From positions 4,939,001 to 5,003,000 of the forward strand of contig NC_081807.1 in assembly GCF_030704535.1 (NCBI RefSeq): 64,000 nucleotides of DNA, in the 5' to 3' direction. The DNA comes from Vitis vinifera (Eukaryota; Streptophyta; Magnoliopsida; Vitales; Vitaceae). The notes below the pieces were generated by a model. That model was given only the letters and a program-made list of their open reading frames with translations, did no database searches and was not told where the DNA came from. Both the position numbers and the translations under genes were made by a program. This document shows positions 25,079-38,166 of the stretch, one piece after another. The stretch's first letter is position 1. Each line of letters starts with the position of its first letter.

Positions 25079-27094
25079 TTCATGGTGCTCCATTTTTGTT
25101 TCAGACTTCTAGTTATTAGGATCTGGCTCCAAGTCTCCTGGTGAGTGTTGGGAAGCAAAAAATAGGTAATCTAGTCAATAATATGTGCACTGGACTATCA
25201 TCTATTAGTTGGTTCGACCTCATCAATAATCCAATATGTATAATATTGTATTTCAGAGCTCATAGCAGTGCTCCTAGCTATTATATGAGGATATGGTGTT
25301 TCTGGGATGGGATCTAGCTTCTCTGTTATTGTAAAATCTGTTAGAATAATGCAATGGAGGTGTAATAATTAGTCGGCTTGCCTAGCAAACAAAACATGTA
25401 AATGCTACTCACCAATCTAATAATGTAGCACAGTACAGTTTTTGATCCTTTTTGCTTTGTTTTACTATCATTACTATCTATCTAATATGCCTTGCTTGGA
25501 CTGCCTTAATGGCATTTGTTAAGAAAAAATGCAATGCCCTTCTGATTCATGAGAATCTTATCAGAAATCAGAGAAGTTGAAAAGCTTATGAGAGCCTGAG
25601 GATGTGCTAAGATCAGATTGGTTTCAAGTTAAAAAGTCTTATTCTTGCTACCAATCACCTTCTCAAGCTTTCATTGGGCTTTAGCTTGTCTAGTTGAGAG
25701 AAATCAATGTAAAGCTAGGGTACTTTTGTTGTTGTTCTAGTTTCAATCCCTTAGGGTAGAATGCATAAACCATATGAAGAATTATTTAATGGAGTGGCAG
25801 TCGTCGCTAAGTGGTGCACTGCTTCTCACTGATCTTTCGAGTCATCATTTAGTGTAGCCTAAGTGCAGGTAATTGAAAATCAATGCTTGGCGTGCCTTCT
25901 AATGACACCAGTACTTCCACTGGAGAATGATTTGATAAAGATTTCTAAAATATCTATGGTGCCTTCTCTTTTTATTTATTGGCTTGGTTAAAGTTCATTT
26001 GCATGCTTATTTGGTATGAGATCCTCGGCATATTCTGTGCATTCTTTTTAGCACATGCTTGAGTTTGTTTATAAAATGAATATTGAACTTTGCTCCTCAC
26101 ATCTTCAACTAAAAATTTTAATTAGGGTTATATCTGAAAAGGAAGAAAAAGTTGTTGGAACTAGGGATCACATTATTATAGTATGTACCTGCTTCAATAA
26201 TCCTCTCTATTGTCCCTCTGGTTACTGATGAACATCTGATCACATTAAAATGAAGAACCAAGCAGAAGCGATGTTAGAATTGATTTCTGTCAGCCATTGG
26301 ATTATGTTCTGATGTATTGGTATGTGAATCTGATCTTCCTGTAGGCTTATCCCCATTGCTTCAACCTTCAGAAAGTTGATTTTAGATCCATGGGGCACTA
26401 GATCAACAAGGCTGATTCATTGACTTTCGGTTTGTCAGTTACTGTGATGCAAAGAAACACTTTAGTTTCAGCATTTTGGCACGAATTGATTAAGTAGGCC
26501 ACCCCCAAAGTAGTAAAGTTGTCAGGTGTGAGCTCCATTGATGTCCCCTGATTTTTATGACAATATATCATGCTGTGTGGATAAAATCTTGAATGGATAA
26601 GAACTATATCTCTGACACACAGGGGTCCTGACTGAACAATCTGATCTATCGACTCTGGATCACGTTGTATGTCTGAATGATTCTGGATTCTGGACTCTGT
26701 ACTTACCTCTGTGTGACTCACTCTCTGAGAGTGTCTAAGTTTTTGAATAGAATGATCCAAAACTATCAGTAGCCCTGTCCACTGGAGGGTTATGCCCCAG
26801 CAATGAGCCACATTCCTTTTGGTAGTGCTTTTAGGAGTCCTTTCTTTCGGGTTTTGTATTGATATCTAGTGACATTTTCTTAATTATCAGAAAAGATAAT
26901 ACAAAAGTTGGAAGACAAGTAGATGATGCCATCAGCCACTTTTTTCTGCTAAGTGATCTCATGGGGTACAATTTACCTCCATATTGCTTTAGTTTCAAAC
27001 ATGGCCACTAGGTTTAAACAACCTTAGTGGCACTGGCACGATGCCACTCTATGAAACTAACCAATGAACTTGCTTCCATCCTCTTTGTTTTTGC
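25079..27094. other. Intergenic: LARP6 3' region and peroxidase upstream region
   Basis: The start is probably the LARP6 3' leader. A 137-codon minus-strand open frame (26398-26811) is uninterrupted but has no recognisable domain, signal or splice context, and I do not call it a gene. No repeats with clear ends were found. Confidence 0.5.
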
Positions 27095-27102
27095 CTATAA
27101 AT
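27095..27102 (+). promoter_or_regulatory. TATA box of the peroxidase gene
   Basis: CTATAAAT lies 71 bases before the peroxidase ATG, which leaves room for a leader of about 40 bases. This is a usual arrangement for a regulated plant gene. Confidence 0.6.
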
Positions 27103-27172
27103 CACTACAAAGCTCCATACCAAATCTCAGTCAGCAACACTACACAAAACACCTTCCTCATACTCACCAACT

Positions 27173-29302
27173 ATGGGCCACAGAGTGCACTTTTCCTACT
27201 TCATTATTCCCTTCTTGTGTCTATTCTCATTTTTGGTTCCTTCTGCTTATAGCCAGTTTCTCGATTACAAGTTCTATGATAGATCATGCCCTGACTTGCC
27301 AGTGATAGTCGTGCGTAATGTTTGGGAAGCTTACTGGAAGGAATCCAGAGTTGCTGCAACCCTCCTTCGGTTGCACTTCCATGACTGTATAGTAAATGTA
27401 ACTGTTCTTTTCTTTTCTTAAACGTCCATAAATTTTTACCATTTTCTCTGCCACAATCCTCAGCTGTGCATTCTCTTCTGCAAAATTGCATTAGGCTTAA
27501 TAGACAAACTTAAGAGTGCTTTTTTGTAGCAACTACAAGGAAGATTTACTTCTTTTGACTGTGTTTTTCATTTCTAATACAACCTCTTTCAAGTGCCCTT
27601 TATGCTCCTTCCAGTAATGAAGAGGATGTTGGAAAAGAAACAAAATGTTTTGATGCATCTTACTGTTAATCCTTTCCCTAGGTTCCCTGTTCTATATATT
27701 AAAATACAAGCAAACTAAAACAGACTGCAGTTATTTCCAATATATTAATGGAACATGAATCAAAGAAGGAAGAAAAAAATCACAGTTTCTATTTGTTGCC
27801 TATCTCAATTCAATCACCTGTATTTCTTGACAAAACAAACAGAAGTTGACACTGCCTTTGTACTTCTGATGCCAGTACTGAAGGATGAAGGTAAGTATTG
27901 ATTTTCCTCTTTTGTGACTTTCTCTGCATTTTTACAGCATGAACATTGAATTTTCCTGTAAGATTCAACTTTAATGGGAAACATACTATTTTCAATCTTT
28001 CCACCCTAACCAAGTATGAGGCTAAGAGGAAAGGAAAAAGAATGCAAAGGTGCCCTTATACTGAACAAAGGTGGAACTGGTTCTTTTAGTTACTATTTCA
28101 ATGACCAAACTTGATATAAGAACTTAAAATAGCAGATGTTGAATTAGCAGTTCTTCTTCCCTGAAGTTGCTTCTAAACACACTAGTTTAAAATGGACCAA
28201 TTCAGGCGTGAAAACTCATTGTAGTTCACTATTTCTGCTTGAAGTTAGCATGTTCTGACTTTTAACTTTTAAGTTGCTGAGGAGCATATCTTAACTTTCT
28301 TTCTTGGTATAGGGCTGTGACGCCTCTGTGCTTCTTGATGACACTGAAGATTTCAAAGGGGAAAAAAGCACGCCTGTCAACCGCATGTTGCCCCTTGCAT
28401 TTGAAGTCATTGACAATATAAAAGAAGATGTTGAAAGTGCTTGCCCCTCAACTGTTTCATGTGTTGATATACTGACTCTTGCAGCAAGAGAAGGTGTTAT
28501 TTTGGTAACCAACACACTAAGAGCCAACTCTTAATTAAACCGATTCAATTGACCAATTTTATGTGCTCTGCCTCTTTTGTCTGTCTTTATGTATTTGAAT
28601 TCATTTCATTTCACTGTGTTCTGGTTTAGTCAGGAGGACGTTACTGGAATGTTCCATTAGGGCGACGAGATGGAACAACATCCGATCCAAAAGCAGTTGT
28701 ACAGATTCCTGCACCTTTTGAGCCTCTAGAAAACATCACTGCCAAATTCACTTCAAAGGGTCTTGACCTGAAGGATGTTGTAGCACTCTCAGGTCCTTTT
28801 TCTCACTTCTCTCTATTGTAACTGTCTATTCTTTAGCTCCAGAGGAAGATTCAAAATGGATGGGGATGGCCTTATTACTCTTGTGTATACAGGAGCTCAC
28901 ACCATAGGTTTTGCCCAATGCTTCACCTTCAAGAGCAGGCTCTTCAACTTTCAAGGCACTGGCCAGCCTGATCCTACCCTGGATGCTTCTGTCCTCTCAG
29001 ACTTGAGGAAAACTTGTCCCAACAAAGATAGTGCAGACACCAACATTGCTCCTCTTGATTCTGTAAGCACTAACAGATTTGACAATGCCTATTATGGGAA
29101 CCTTGTCCGCAACACCGGCCTTCTGAAATCTGATCAAGCCTTAATGACCGATCCAGACACTGCTGCTTTAGTGAACAGATATAGAACGAACCCACGTTAT
29201 TTCTTCCGTGATTTTGTTACATCCATGGTCAAGCTGAGCTATGTTGGGATACTCACAGGGGAAAAAGGGCAAATCAGGAAGGACTGTAGGTTTGTGAACT
29301 GA
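27173..29302 (+). CDS. Class III secretory peroxidase
   Basis: Four exons (27173-27397, 28313-28504, 28630-28792, 28893-29302) give 329 residues; the three introns sit at the classical class III positions. An N-terminal signal peptide (about 1-27, cut before QF) sends it to the secretory pathway and cell wall. Haem-site residues are intact: distal Arg66 and His70 in RLHFHDC and proximal His196 in AHTIG. The calcium-site start [10 protein letters not shown] and all eight disulfide cysteines (CPD, HDC, GCD, ACP, SCVD, AQC, KTCP, KDC) are present. It oxidises phenolics, lignin precursors and similar donors with H2O2; the substrate cannot be told. There is no vacuolar tail: the protein ends at KDCRFVN. 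A poly(A) signal AATAAA follows at 29373. Confidence 0.96.
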
Positions 29303-31825
29303 ATTATGTAGACTCCCTGTGTGAAACTTCTGTGATTTTCTTTTAAGGATCCAAGTAGACCATTCATGCTTAAATAAAATGGTCTTTTTGTATATCTCCA
29401 TCCAACTTTGTAACTGAAGTCACTGGCAAGAATAATTCTGAAAGCTTTGTGATGTAACATGATCATTTTCTCCAATCTGCAAAATTGGTTGAACTAGAGC
29501 ATCACTTGATCTCGGTTTTTGGTATCGGTACTGCCTTCCTTATGATTGGAACACCAATTTGTTTGCCTTGCTATATTTGGAGTTCTAATCAGCACTCTCT
29601 CCGCCTTTGTCCAAATGCATTCTCTCATTCCAATTAAAACCTTTCTCAATCTTCCTCTCACTGCAGACCAAATCAGCATTTTGTATTAACACCAATTAGT
29701 ATAGAGATCAAGAAAGATTTCACCAATGGACCCAGGTACCAAAATATGTACTCCACAGAACACACAATCATTTACTGTATTTTAAAGTTTTATGCACTTT
29801 CAGCTTGGATGAAGAGAAGGAAAAGGGGCCTGAGAAGAAGAAGAAGAAGAAGAAGATGAAGAATAGATACAAATGCATATACATTCAAAAAAGAAGACGA
29901 CAAGGAGTGCCTGGGTTTGTACAAAAGAAAAAATATATTTACAAAGAAGAAAAGCTGGTAGATGCCTGACCAACCTTTGTAGATATCATTGAGATCCATG
30001 CCCTTGTCCCTCTAAACCATTTTTTTTCCCTTTTTTTTTTTCTTTTTTTTTTAAGAATTGGGTCTGCCAAAATTATCATAAATCATGAACTATCATCATC
30101 ATCATCCTCCACCCCGAAAAGAAAATATATTCTCTACTCTGAAGGATACTGATGAGATTCCTCAATGTTGACACCACACCTGTGGAGTAGTTTTGTACTT
30201 GAGACCTTTGGCTCTGAATCATTCTCAGTTCAATTTGGGGGGTACTTTCATTTCATTTTTTTTACCTACTTCAATCAATAATGGCAACTGGGTCATCCCC
30301 AAATGGTCATATATGCTGTATATTTGTAATATATTACCTCCCAAAAACCAGGTCACCAGGTCTCTACATCATGATAAACTATCTTAATGACAGAATCTCT
30401 TAAATTTCAGACCTCCCCTATCTTGATTTAACCAGGGATATCAGTCTGAATTTCTGGTTGAAGTGTGTTGTCACATTCAAAATCAGTCATGTGATCCTAG
30501 GCTGCCAAGTGAAAATATTCCAGGAATCTCAGACACATATATGCATGCATGTTTCTGCAGTCACACCTGCTCAGGTACCTTCAATACTAATATCATGAAC
30601 ATTTCCTATCTTGATAAAGTATTCTGACACTTCTTCATCAACTTAGGCCTTGAAAATGAATAATCTCTTAGCTTTTCTCAATGGCATAAGGACAAGAGTA
30701 AAGGATAACCCATCTCATTATGATAACAGGAGAATGAGATCCAGCTATCCCCTCTTTACAATATTGATTTATAAAAGCCAAAGTGTATCTAACTTCTCTT
30801 TTTTCTTTCTTTTTCTTTTTCTTTTTTTATACTTTCTTTCTTGTATTTTTGTGGCAATCCAACCTTGCTATGTCTTTTGTTAAATTGGGTAACACACCCT
30901 GCCTAATTAGAATTTTAAAATTACATTTGATCTAAGAGAGCAAAAGGGAATGCCAACAACATTAAAGAATGGAAAGAGATGCGGATCACTCAAAAGCTTG
31001 AACATTATGTTAAACTTTTGACCTTTCATAAAAGCAAACCCATCTGCTATAAGGAAAAGGAATTTTAAAGTTACATTTAGCCTTCTTTTTCTTTTCATTT
31101 TTTATCATGCTAAGCTGCTTAGATCTGTTTGGTAAGAGGGAATTTGTATTCGACACAAGTACTAATTGATTGACACATAATTTTTGACTTTGAAATTAAA
31201 AACATTATATTTTGGATAGAAAATTCGAAAAGGCTGTGATGAATTTGAAATTTTGGACTCAATGATTTTTGAAGTTTCATTATTGGGAATTTGAAATCAT
31301 GTAACTCCGAATTACAGGGCAGTGGACCATGAATCGAAGTCACTTTGGCTTTTTCCATTTTGAAGTAATGGGAAAGCAGTTTCCTATAATTTCTTGCAGT
31401 ACCAGAAAAGGTCCCCTAGAAAACTAGTCCACCGTTTGAAAGGGTTTTTCTTGGGTTTTGCCCCCCAAACATTCCTATCTCTTCTACTGATTTTCCTACA
31501 CTTTCTCTCCACTTTTTCTTACCTTACTTGAATTTAGATCCCACCTTTTCCACTGCTTTTTTTTTTTTCTTTCAAGTTTTTACGACAAGCTTCCTCTGTT
31601 ATTCTTTCTTTCTTTCTTTATTTTTTTTTTTTTTTGTTCTTTGAATCAAACCATTTCACATACTCTTCAAACCTCCACAAAACCCTGAAAGTTTTTGCAT
31701 TTTTCAGGATCAAAACACAACGCGAATTTGACAACTTTTTCAAGCACCCATCTTTCTTACATATTCTTTTCCGTTCTTCCAAACAGAACAGAAAAAGTTT
31801 CAAGCTTGTTTCTGGGTTCGTTCAC
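29303..31825. other. Intergenic: peroxidase 3' end to membrane-protein gene
   Basis: It contains a GAA repeat (about 29838-29860), pyrimidine tracts near 30020-30055 and 30795-30845, and a TTTC-rich tract at about 31600-31635, which is probably the promoter or leader of the next gene. Short open frames on both strands have no domain. I see no RNA gene or delimited transposon. Confidence 0.5.
29373..29378 (+). terminator. Poly(A) signal of the peroxidase gene
   Basis: AATAAA lies 71 bases after the stop codon, in the usual range for a plant near-upstream element. Confidence 0.5.
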
Positions 31826-32224
31826 ATGTCTACACCGATAGACCCACTTCAACAGCAACAGTCACCGCCTGGGGGTCTGACCCAGCAAGCTTACACAGCC
31901 CATTCCGGTCACGGGTCGGTCGGACCCGTCATCGCCGTTCTTGCAGTGATCACCATTCTCGGCGTTATCGCCGGCATGATTGGAAGGCTCTGTTCAGGTC
32001 GGAGAATCATGGGTCACGGCCAGTACGACGTCGAAGGTTGGGTCGAGAGGAAGTGCTCGTCCTGTATCGACGGCCGAGTCGACCCACCTCCGAGGCCGCC
32101 ACCGGCGCCCACCAGTTACAGCCCCGGCGAGTCGGCTCCTCCAGCAGATTCATCAGAGACAGCGCAAGAGATAAAGCAGGAAGAACAGTCTCATCAACCC
32201 CCACCTGAAACTGCTCAATCTTGA
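31826..32224 (+). CDS. Small single-pass membrane protein, uncharacterised
   Basis: A single-exon gene of 132 residues. The start chosen is the ATG at 31826, because the upstream in-frame extension is low-complexity leader sequence. An N-terminal Gln/Pro/Gly-rich stretch precedes one strongly hydrophobic helix at about residues 33-55 (VGPVIAVLAVITILGVIAGM). Then comes a basic juxtamembrane segment (GRLCSGRR) and a Cys pair in VERKCSSCIDG. The tail is Pro/Ser/Glu-rich. The basic side suggests that the tail is cytosolic. Higher GC than the surroundings and clean coding character support a real gene. Similar short proteins occur in many dicots, but I know of no function and assign none. Confidence 0.82.
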   Translation: MSTPIDPLQQQQSPPGGLTQQAYTAHSGHGSVGPVIAVLAVITILGVIAGMIGRLCSGRRIMGHGQYDVEGWVERKCSSCIDGRVDPPPRPPPAPTSYSPGESAPPADSSETAQEIKQEEQSHQPPPETAQS

Positions 32225-33170
32225 AGTGTATGTCAAATGGGTTTTATCTTTTTTTCTGTAATTTTTTTTTTTTTTTGGTATATTTCATGACTTAGCATAA
32301 ATCCATGAATTTTTTCCTATAAATATCAGAATTTTTTCTTAAAATTTTATTTTTATCCTTCTTTTATTATTATAATTACTATTTAGTTTTCCTTATATTT
32401 AAGATTTAAATTTGAATATTCCTTTGTAATTTCCCTTCTTGTGATCTGCCGATGGCAGATGCAATTCTATAACATTTTTTTTATTAGAGCATAGGAATCA
32501 AAGCTCGATGCCATTTAGGGTTTTAAACTCCCAAATCCGATGAATCAATTTGAAGACTTGCCCACAACCCAAATCTCAAATTCTTTCCTCCCATGATTGC
32601 CAACTTTACCTAAAACATTTAGTAGAAGATATCATTATCAATGTTAAATACACTTTACCTCATATATAAAACCCGAAAATTATTTCGGGTTTTCGGGTTC
32701 GATTCATTATTTTATACTTTAGTCTCATTCTTTTTATAAGTAGAGTTATTATCTTATATGCTTAAATTTTTTCTCATGGCTGATTTTTTAGTTATTGGTC
32801 TAATAATTGAGAATTGGTGAGAAATATCTTGAATTTTGTCTATGAATATTCCTAGCATTCAAAGGCCTCAGACTGTGTCTTTAGCTTTAGGTGGGCAGAG
32901 GCACTGGGCACCAACAACACATGAGATCAAAAGTGCTGATTGACAGCTCCTTGATGAATCACCACTGCACCACTACCACCACCCTAAAGCCTCCATTTTC
33001 AGTCTCCAATCCTATACAAAAGGCTTGGTGGGTGCAACTTTTGGTCCACTTTTTTTTTTCCTTTTTTGATTTATTTTTGAGGATTTTTTTTTTTTTTAAT
33101 GAGAAAGAAAAAATTGAGGGGAAATTGTGATTTGGTGGAGTGGAAAATGGGGTTTTTGTGGGAGGGTCAG

Positions 33171-33213
33171 ATCACGTGGCTCAAGAGGCATGTAGAGGGG
33201 AAAACCACGTGAT
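33171..33213. promoter_or_regulatory. Two G-boxes arranged as an inverted pair
   Basis: ATCACGTGG (33171-33179) and CCACGTGAT (33205-33213) are exact reverse complements separated by 25 bases. Each holds the CACGTG core bound by plant bZIP and bHLH factors. The nearest gene start is far away (the membrane-protein gene ends 0.95 kb upstream), so the target is unclear. Confidence 0.4.
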
Positions 33214-33421
33214 GGGAGCAGCTTTTGTCTGAGGCACTCTCCCCAGGACTGTCCCTTGTGTAGAAGGTGTACTGGGTTTTTTTGGGACTTTCTTGTTTGG
33301 AGTTCCTCTCTCCATACAGTGTCAGTAAAGCTGTTCAACTAATCCTTTTAACTTTTTCTCTAAACTACAATTTTTTTAAATAAATTAAAATATTTTTTTT
33401 TTGGATTTGTTTAGCTAAATG

Positions 33422-33452
<31 letters not shown>

Positions 33453-36400
33453 GCTTTTTTATTTTTTTATTTTTTTTATTTTTAAAATTTAAAATTAATA
33501 AGAATTTTTATATTAGATAGAAGAATTCTCGTCTTATCTTGAAAAAGTAAAATACAAATTCCTATTGTAAAATTTTTAATTTTTAAAATTTTTGAATAAG
33601 GGTCTTTTTTTTTAAAAAAAAAAAAAAGGTTTATATTTTATGTTTTTTTTTAAATAAAGATCATTTTTTAGTATTTGTTTTTCTTTGATCGTTTTTTAAT
33701 TAAATAATCTTTATTTTTATTCAATGAGTTTGTTCAAAGAAGAGGATAAAAAAACGAGTGATTAATCAATTTAGAGTTGTTTGAGAGTATTTTTCAAAAG
33801 CACTTTTAGAATAAAAATTATTTTTGAAAAAAAAAATATTTGACAAAAATTAGAAAACATTTTTAAAATTTTGAAAAATGATATATAATGTTTTATGGGA
33901 AAACATATTTATTTGATGGTGTTTTTAAAAAACACTTTTTACTTAAAAAATATTTTTAAAGAAAAATTAGGTGTTGAACAAAACTTAGAAAATATTTTAA
34001 AATTTTTCAAAAATTATTTTTAGTATTAATTTATGGAAAAAATGATTTCGTAAACACTCTGAAATAATCTCTTAAAGTTAAAATCATCATAAGTTAAAAT
34101 TAAAGTCAAAGTCATAACCTTTATGTAAAAGTTTTTTAGATACGAAAGAATTTATTACAAGAATCAAGATAAAGCTTTTATAAAAAGTAATGTTTTCCTT
34201 TATATTAATTTTTTTTTAAATCATAAACCCATGACAAAAATTATTAAATATATAAGTTTTTACCGAACTTTAAAAAAATTTTGCCTTATCAAAAGTCGAT
34301 ATGAATATATCCTAAATGTTTTATTCCATTAGCTTTCTAAAAAATCTTTTTGTGTATATGTTCATTTCTTTTGACTTTAATTATATCTGTTTGGATTTGA
34401 ATTTTGTTATTTCTAGTCTTTATTCCTTTTTTTTTTTTCACTTTTATTCAATAATCCTGATTTAACTACATGGTTTAATCATATGAAGATGGATTTAGGT
34501 GGGCTTGATCCTAGCTCCAAGTGTATGAAGATGGGTTGGGCTTGAACTGGTTGTGGTTGTGCTGCTATTGATACTGGGCCTCCACTTTAAACTAGTATTA
34601 GCCTCTAAGCCCGCTTGAAGTTGGGCCTAGCTCATATATTTGAGGGTTTGACCAACCTAAATATATTGGGTCCTATTGAAAAATAATGTAATCCCATTGG
34701 GAAATTGTCACTAGAGGAAAGAGTACCTTGTCTTTCTCAATCGTGTGATAAAGTTTTAAAGATACTATTTTAAATACATTTTTTATTTTTTATTTTTAAA
34801 AGATGAAAATAATAGTATCTTTTTATAAAATGTATGATATATTATATGGTAAAGTACAAATTCAACCATTAACTCGACTTCAATTCAACTTGACTAGTAT
34901 TTAATTTAAATTCAACCAAATTTCATTTTTTTAAGTTTAGGTTGAACTTGAATTTTTTGGATTTAATTTACATTGATCAAGTTATATGATTCAAAATCCA
35001 ACTCAATGTTTATTAAAAGGTTTTATATGTATATTCATGTCATGACTAAATAGTAAATGAGATAAAAATTTGAAATAATAATAATAAAAAATTAAATAAA
35101 AATTTATATATTTGTATAGAAAGATGAAAAAGCATATGATATAATTATAATTTGATATTTTTTTTATAAATCCAAAAAAGAATAAATATAATAAATAATA
35201 ATATATATCATAATATAAATTACAAATATTTATAAAAATATTAATAGAATTTAGATTAGATTTAGGTTATTTGAACCTTGGTTTAAGTCTAACTCGAAGT
35301 AAGTTTGGATCAAAAAACTTAACTCAAGACCAACCAAAGCACTAAAAATGATATTTAGTTTAGGTCAACTCATTCAAGATGCATTTTAAAGATGAACGTT
35401 TAAAAGTTTGTATATTTTATAACGATATTACTATTATTTTTTTAAAATAAAAATGAAAAATTAGAAAATGTATCCAAATACTACCATAATTTTTAGCATT
35501 GAGTTGTGCTTAGAAGAGCTCTAAGCTAACACCCCTACCTATTACTCTATAGAGATTTTATAAGAGCAACCCAAGCTTATAAGAACCTCCACATTATTCT
35601 TTGGTCATGTGGAAAAATTATTTATAGGCATCCATCATTAAACTTACCCCATATTTAAGAAGTACACTCATTTGAATTCAATTTATTTTAAGTTCAAATT
35701 CAAACACTTCTACCTATCCTAGGGCTTCAACCATTTTTCATCTGTTCATTTGCATGTATTGTTTGCCTTGAACTTTGCTATTAGCTCCTAAGTTCAAAAA
35801 CCCACCTTCTTGCATGCCTTCATCAAAGGGAATTAGTTGTTTTCTTACACCTTTGCTTGTCACCTACCTCTTTATTAGGGATTTGCTTGGTTTGTGCCTA
35901 CATATCTCGTCTCAATCCCCCACTAGATGTCTTACCCTTATTATGCTAGTAGCCCCTTGCTTGGAGTTCCCTTAATAATAAGGTGACACCTTTGTGCCCT
36001 CTACATGTCATGCTTAGTGTCAATCCTTGCTTAGGTTGTCCTCCAATGCCAAGTGTTCTATGTTATTAAGTCCATGAATGTCATTTAGTCCATTATTCTG
36101 TGTTTAGGCAACTCGGGTGCCAAATCCTTTCTTGGATATGCTTTTGTAATGTTATCTTGTATCTTATGCTCTCATATATGTTGCTATATGTTGGCCTAAG
36201 AAGCTTACTAGATCATTCTAAGGCATGCATGCTCATACTATGTGACCACAACCACATCCTATGTCATTTCACCCATAAACCACACTTATGACATTATACT
36301 TACGCATAAATGTTAGTAAGACTCACCATTGTCCTTTGCTAATATCCGTATTATTCAATAAAATATCTTGAACCTATGTTAAATTAATATATATATATCA

Positions 36401-37908
36401 ATCAAGTTAATTTCAATTTGATGGGGATTGATTCAAAAGCAATTCAAGTTGGTTTTGAAATAGTTCATTGCATTATATTTATCAAGTCAAATATCAATAC
36501 ATCATTTTACCTAATGCCTACTAGGTAAGATAAAATGTCGTACTCTTAGTGTGACTAGCTCATGCTATCATTATCATCCTTGAGTGAATCATTCAATTTT
36601 AAAGAACATTTTAAGTAATTCTCAAATTGTTAAAAGGGGATATCGTTGATGCTTTAGGAAGTATAATAAATTTTTTGAAAAATATAAAAAAGTAATTTTT
36701 CCACTTAAAAACCCTCTTTCAAGGCATTCTCTCGACAAGAAAAATATCAACTATAAAAAATCTTGCAATAAAAATATTGTTATGCTAAGCCACACATGTT
36801 TGACCTTATACGTCCATATTCACATAATAGCATGATGCGCTATCATCTTCAAAACGCCATCAAATCTTGATGTGGTGTTTAGTCTCACTTATCATCTCAC
36901 CTTATGTATGATGTCTTTTTATATGTCATAGGTACTCATGGGTATTAAGTGTCATCACATAACACCTTGATGTCATGTCAATCGTATCTAAGTGTTGATA
37001 CATGCAAACATCCCTTAATTTAAACCATCATATTATGACACAAATATGGATAATGCATGAGTGTGAATGTAACATATGGATATATATTAAATGTATTTAG
37101 TGCTAAACAAAGATACCCTTGAGGTGGCTACCTACTCATCAAGGAAACCCATTTCAAATAATGGCATACTAGTTGCATTGGATTGGGATTTTTCATAGAC
37201 CCACTTTTAATATTTAAAGGGAAAAGATTTTAGGTTTTGTGGTTGCATAGTAGTGAATTGGCTACCAATAATGCCTATTAGTGGAAGTTCCAAGCACCCC
37301 CACTTTGGATCCTGAAATGGTAATGCATTGGCCAAACCCAACTTCTTTTAGTGGTTCCAATCTGCAATTTCTCTCCACTCATCTTGAAAACCAAGCAAAC
37401 ATGATCTTTGAGGTGTCCATTCCAACAAATGGAATAGAATGATATATGGGTGCTTAATTTGAAGGACTCTTCAACAGGGGAAGATAATAATTGAGAAGGA
37501 ATTTTGTAAATCTTTCACTTTCCCATGCCTTCTCCAACTGCTCATTTTGTGATGCAAAAACTATACCAAGTTTGACAAACTTACCATATCCCATATTGCA
37601 TTTCATCATCATGCTATTGATTTATGGGTAATGTCAAACATATATATAAATCAATAATTAAATGTCTGAAATGGACCCACAGCTACTTGGTAGGGGTTGG
37701 ATTATGTGAGGAAATTCAAAGCCACTAGTTGGGGAGTATTGGCATCTCTATGCAGAGAAGCAAGAAGAAAGACCTAAGAAATGTGAATGAGAGGAAAGGG
37801 ACAAAGGGAAGGAGACAGAGAGGATCGTAGCAGGAAGTGGGAAGAAACTAGAGGCCCAGAGGGCAGAGCAGTGGGGGGAGTACACCGGATTGCAGGAAAC
37901 ATATCTCC

Positions 37909-38166
37909 ATGATTTTACGTACAAAATGGAGAAACCTATGTCTTATCTTCGTCCTCATCTCACTACACTCTCTGCCAACTGTCACCCAACTCACCAGTCT
38001 CCATCACTCTCTTGTGGGTTTCTTGTATTTGCAGCTCTGCCCCTTCCTTTTTCCTTCTTTGCATGCCAAACCTTGTATTTTGATCGAGGAAAATCCTAGG
38101 GTGGCGGACAAGATGCTTATCGAAGTTGTATCCTTGCTAGTTGAAAATATACGGCAAAGTCTATAA
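37909..38166 (+). CDS. Doubtful ORF with signal-peptide-like start
   Basis: An 85-codon open frame. Its N-terminus (MILRTKWRNLCLIFVLISLH, then SLPTVTQ) has a basic start, a hydrophobic core and a plausible cut site, like a secreted small peptide. The rest has no cysteine pattern or known peptide motif. A TTTGCAG acceptor-like site lies inside it, and a second frame is open over the same DNA. GC content is higher than the surroundings. It could be a small secreted peptide, part of a spliced non-coding RNA, or chance. Confidence 0.15.
   Translation: MILRTKWRNLCLIFVLISLHSLPTVTQLTSLHHSLVGFLYLQLCPFLFPSLHAKPCILIEENPRVADKMLIEVVSLLVENIRQSL

Noticed and set aside
31634-31825. N-terminal extension of the small membrane protein
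   Set aside because: In-frame but rich in Phe/Ser/Lys from a T-rich leader; the later ATG at 31826 starts a coherent protein.
35500-37140. Possible LTR
   Set aside because: No paired copy, primer-binding site or target duplication could be found, so I left it as unidentified repeat-like DNA.
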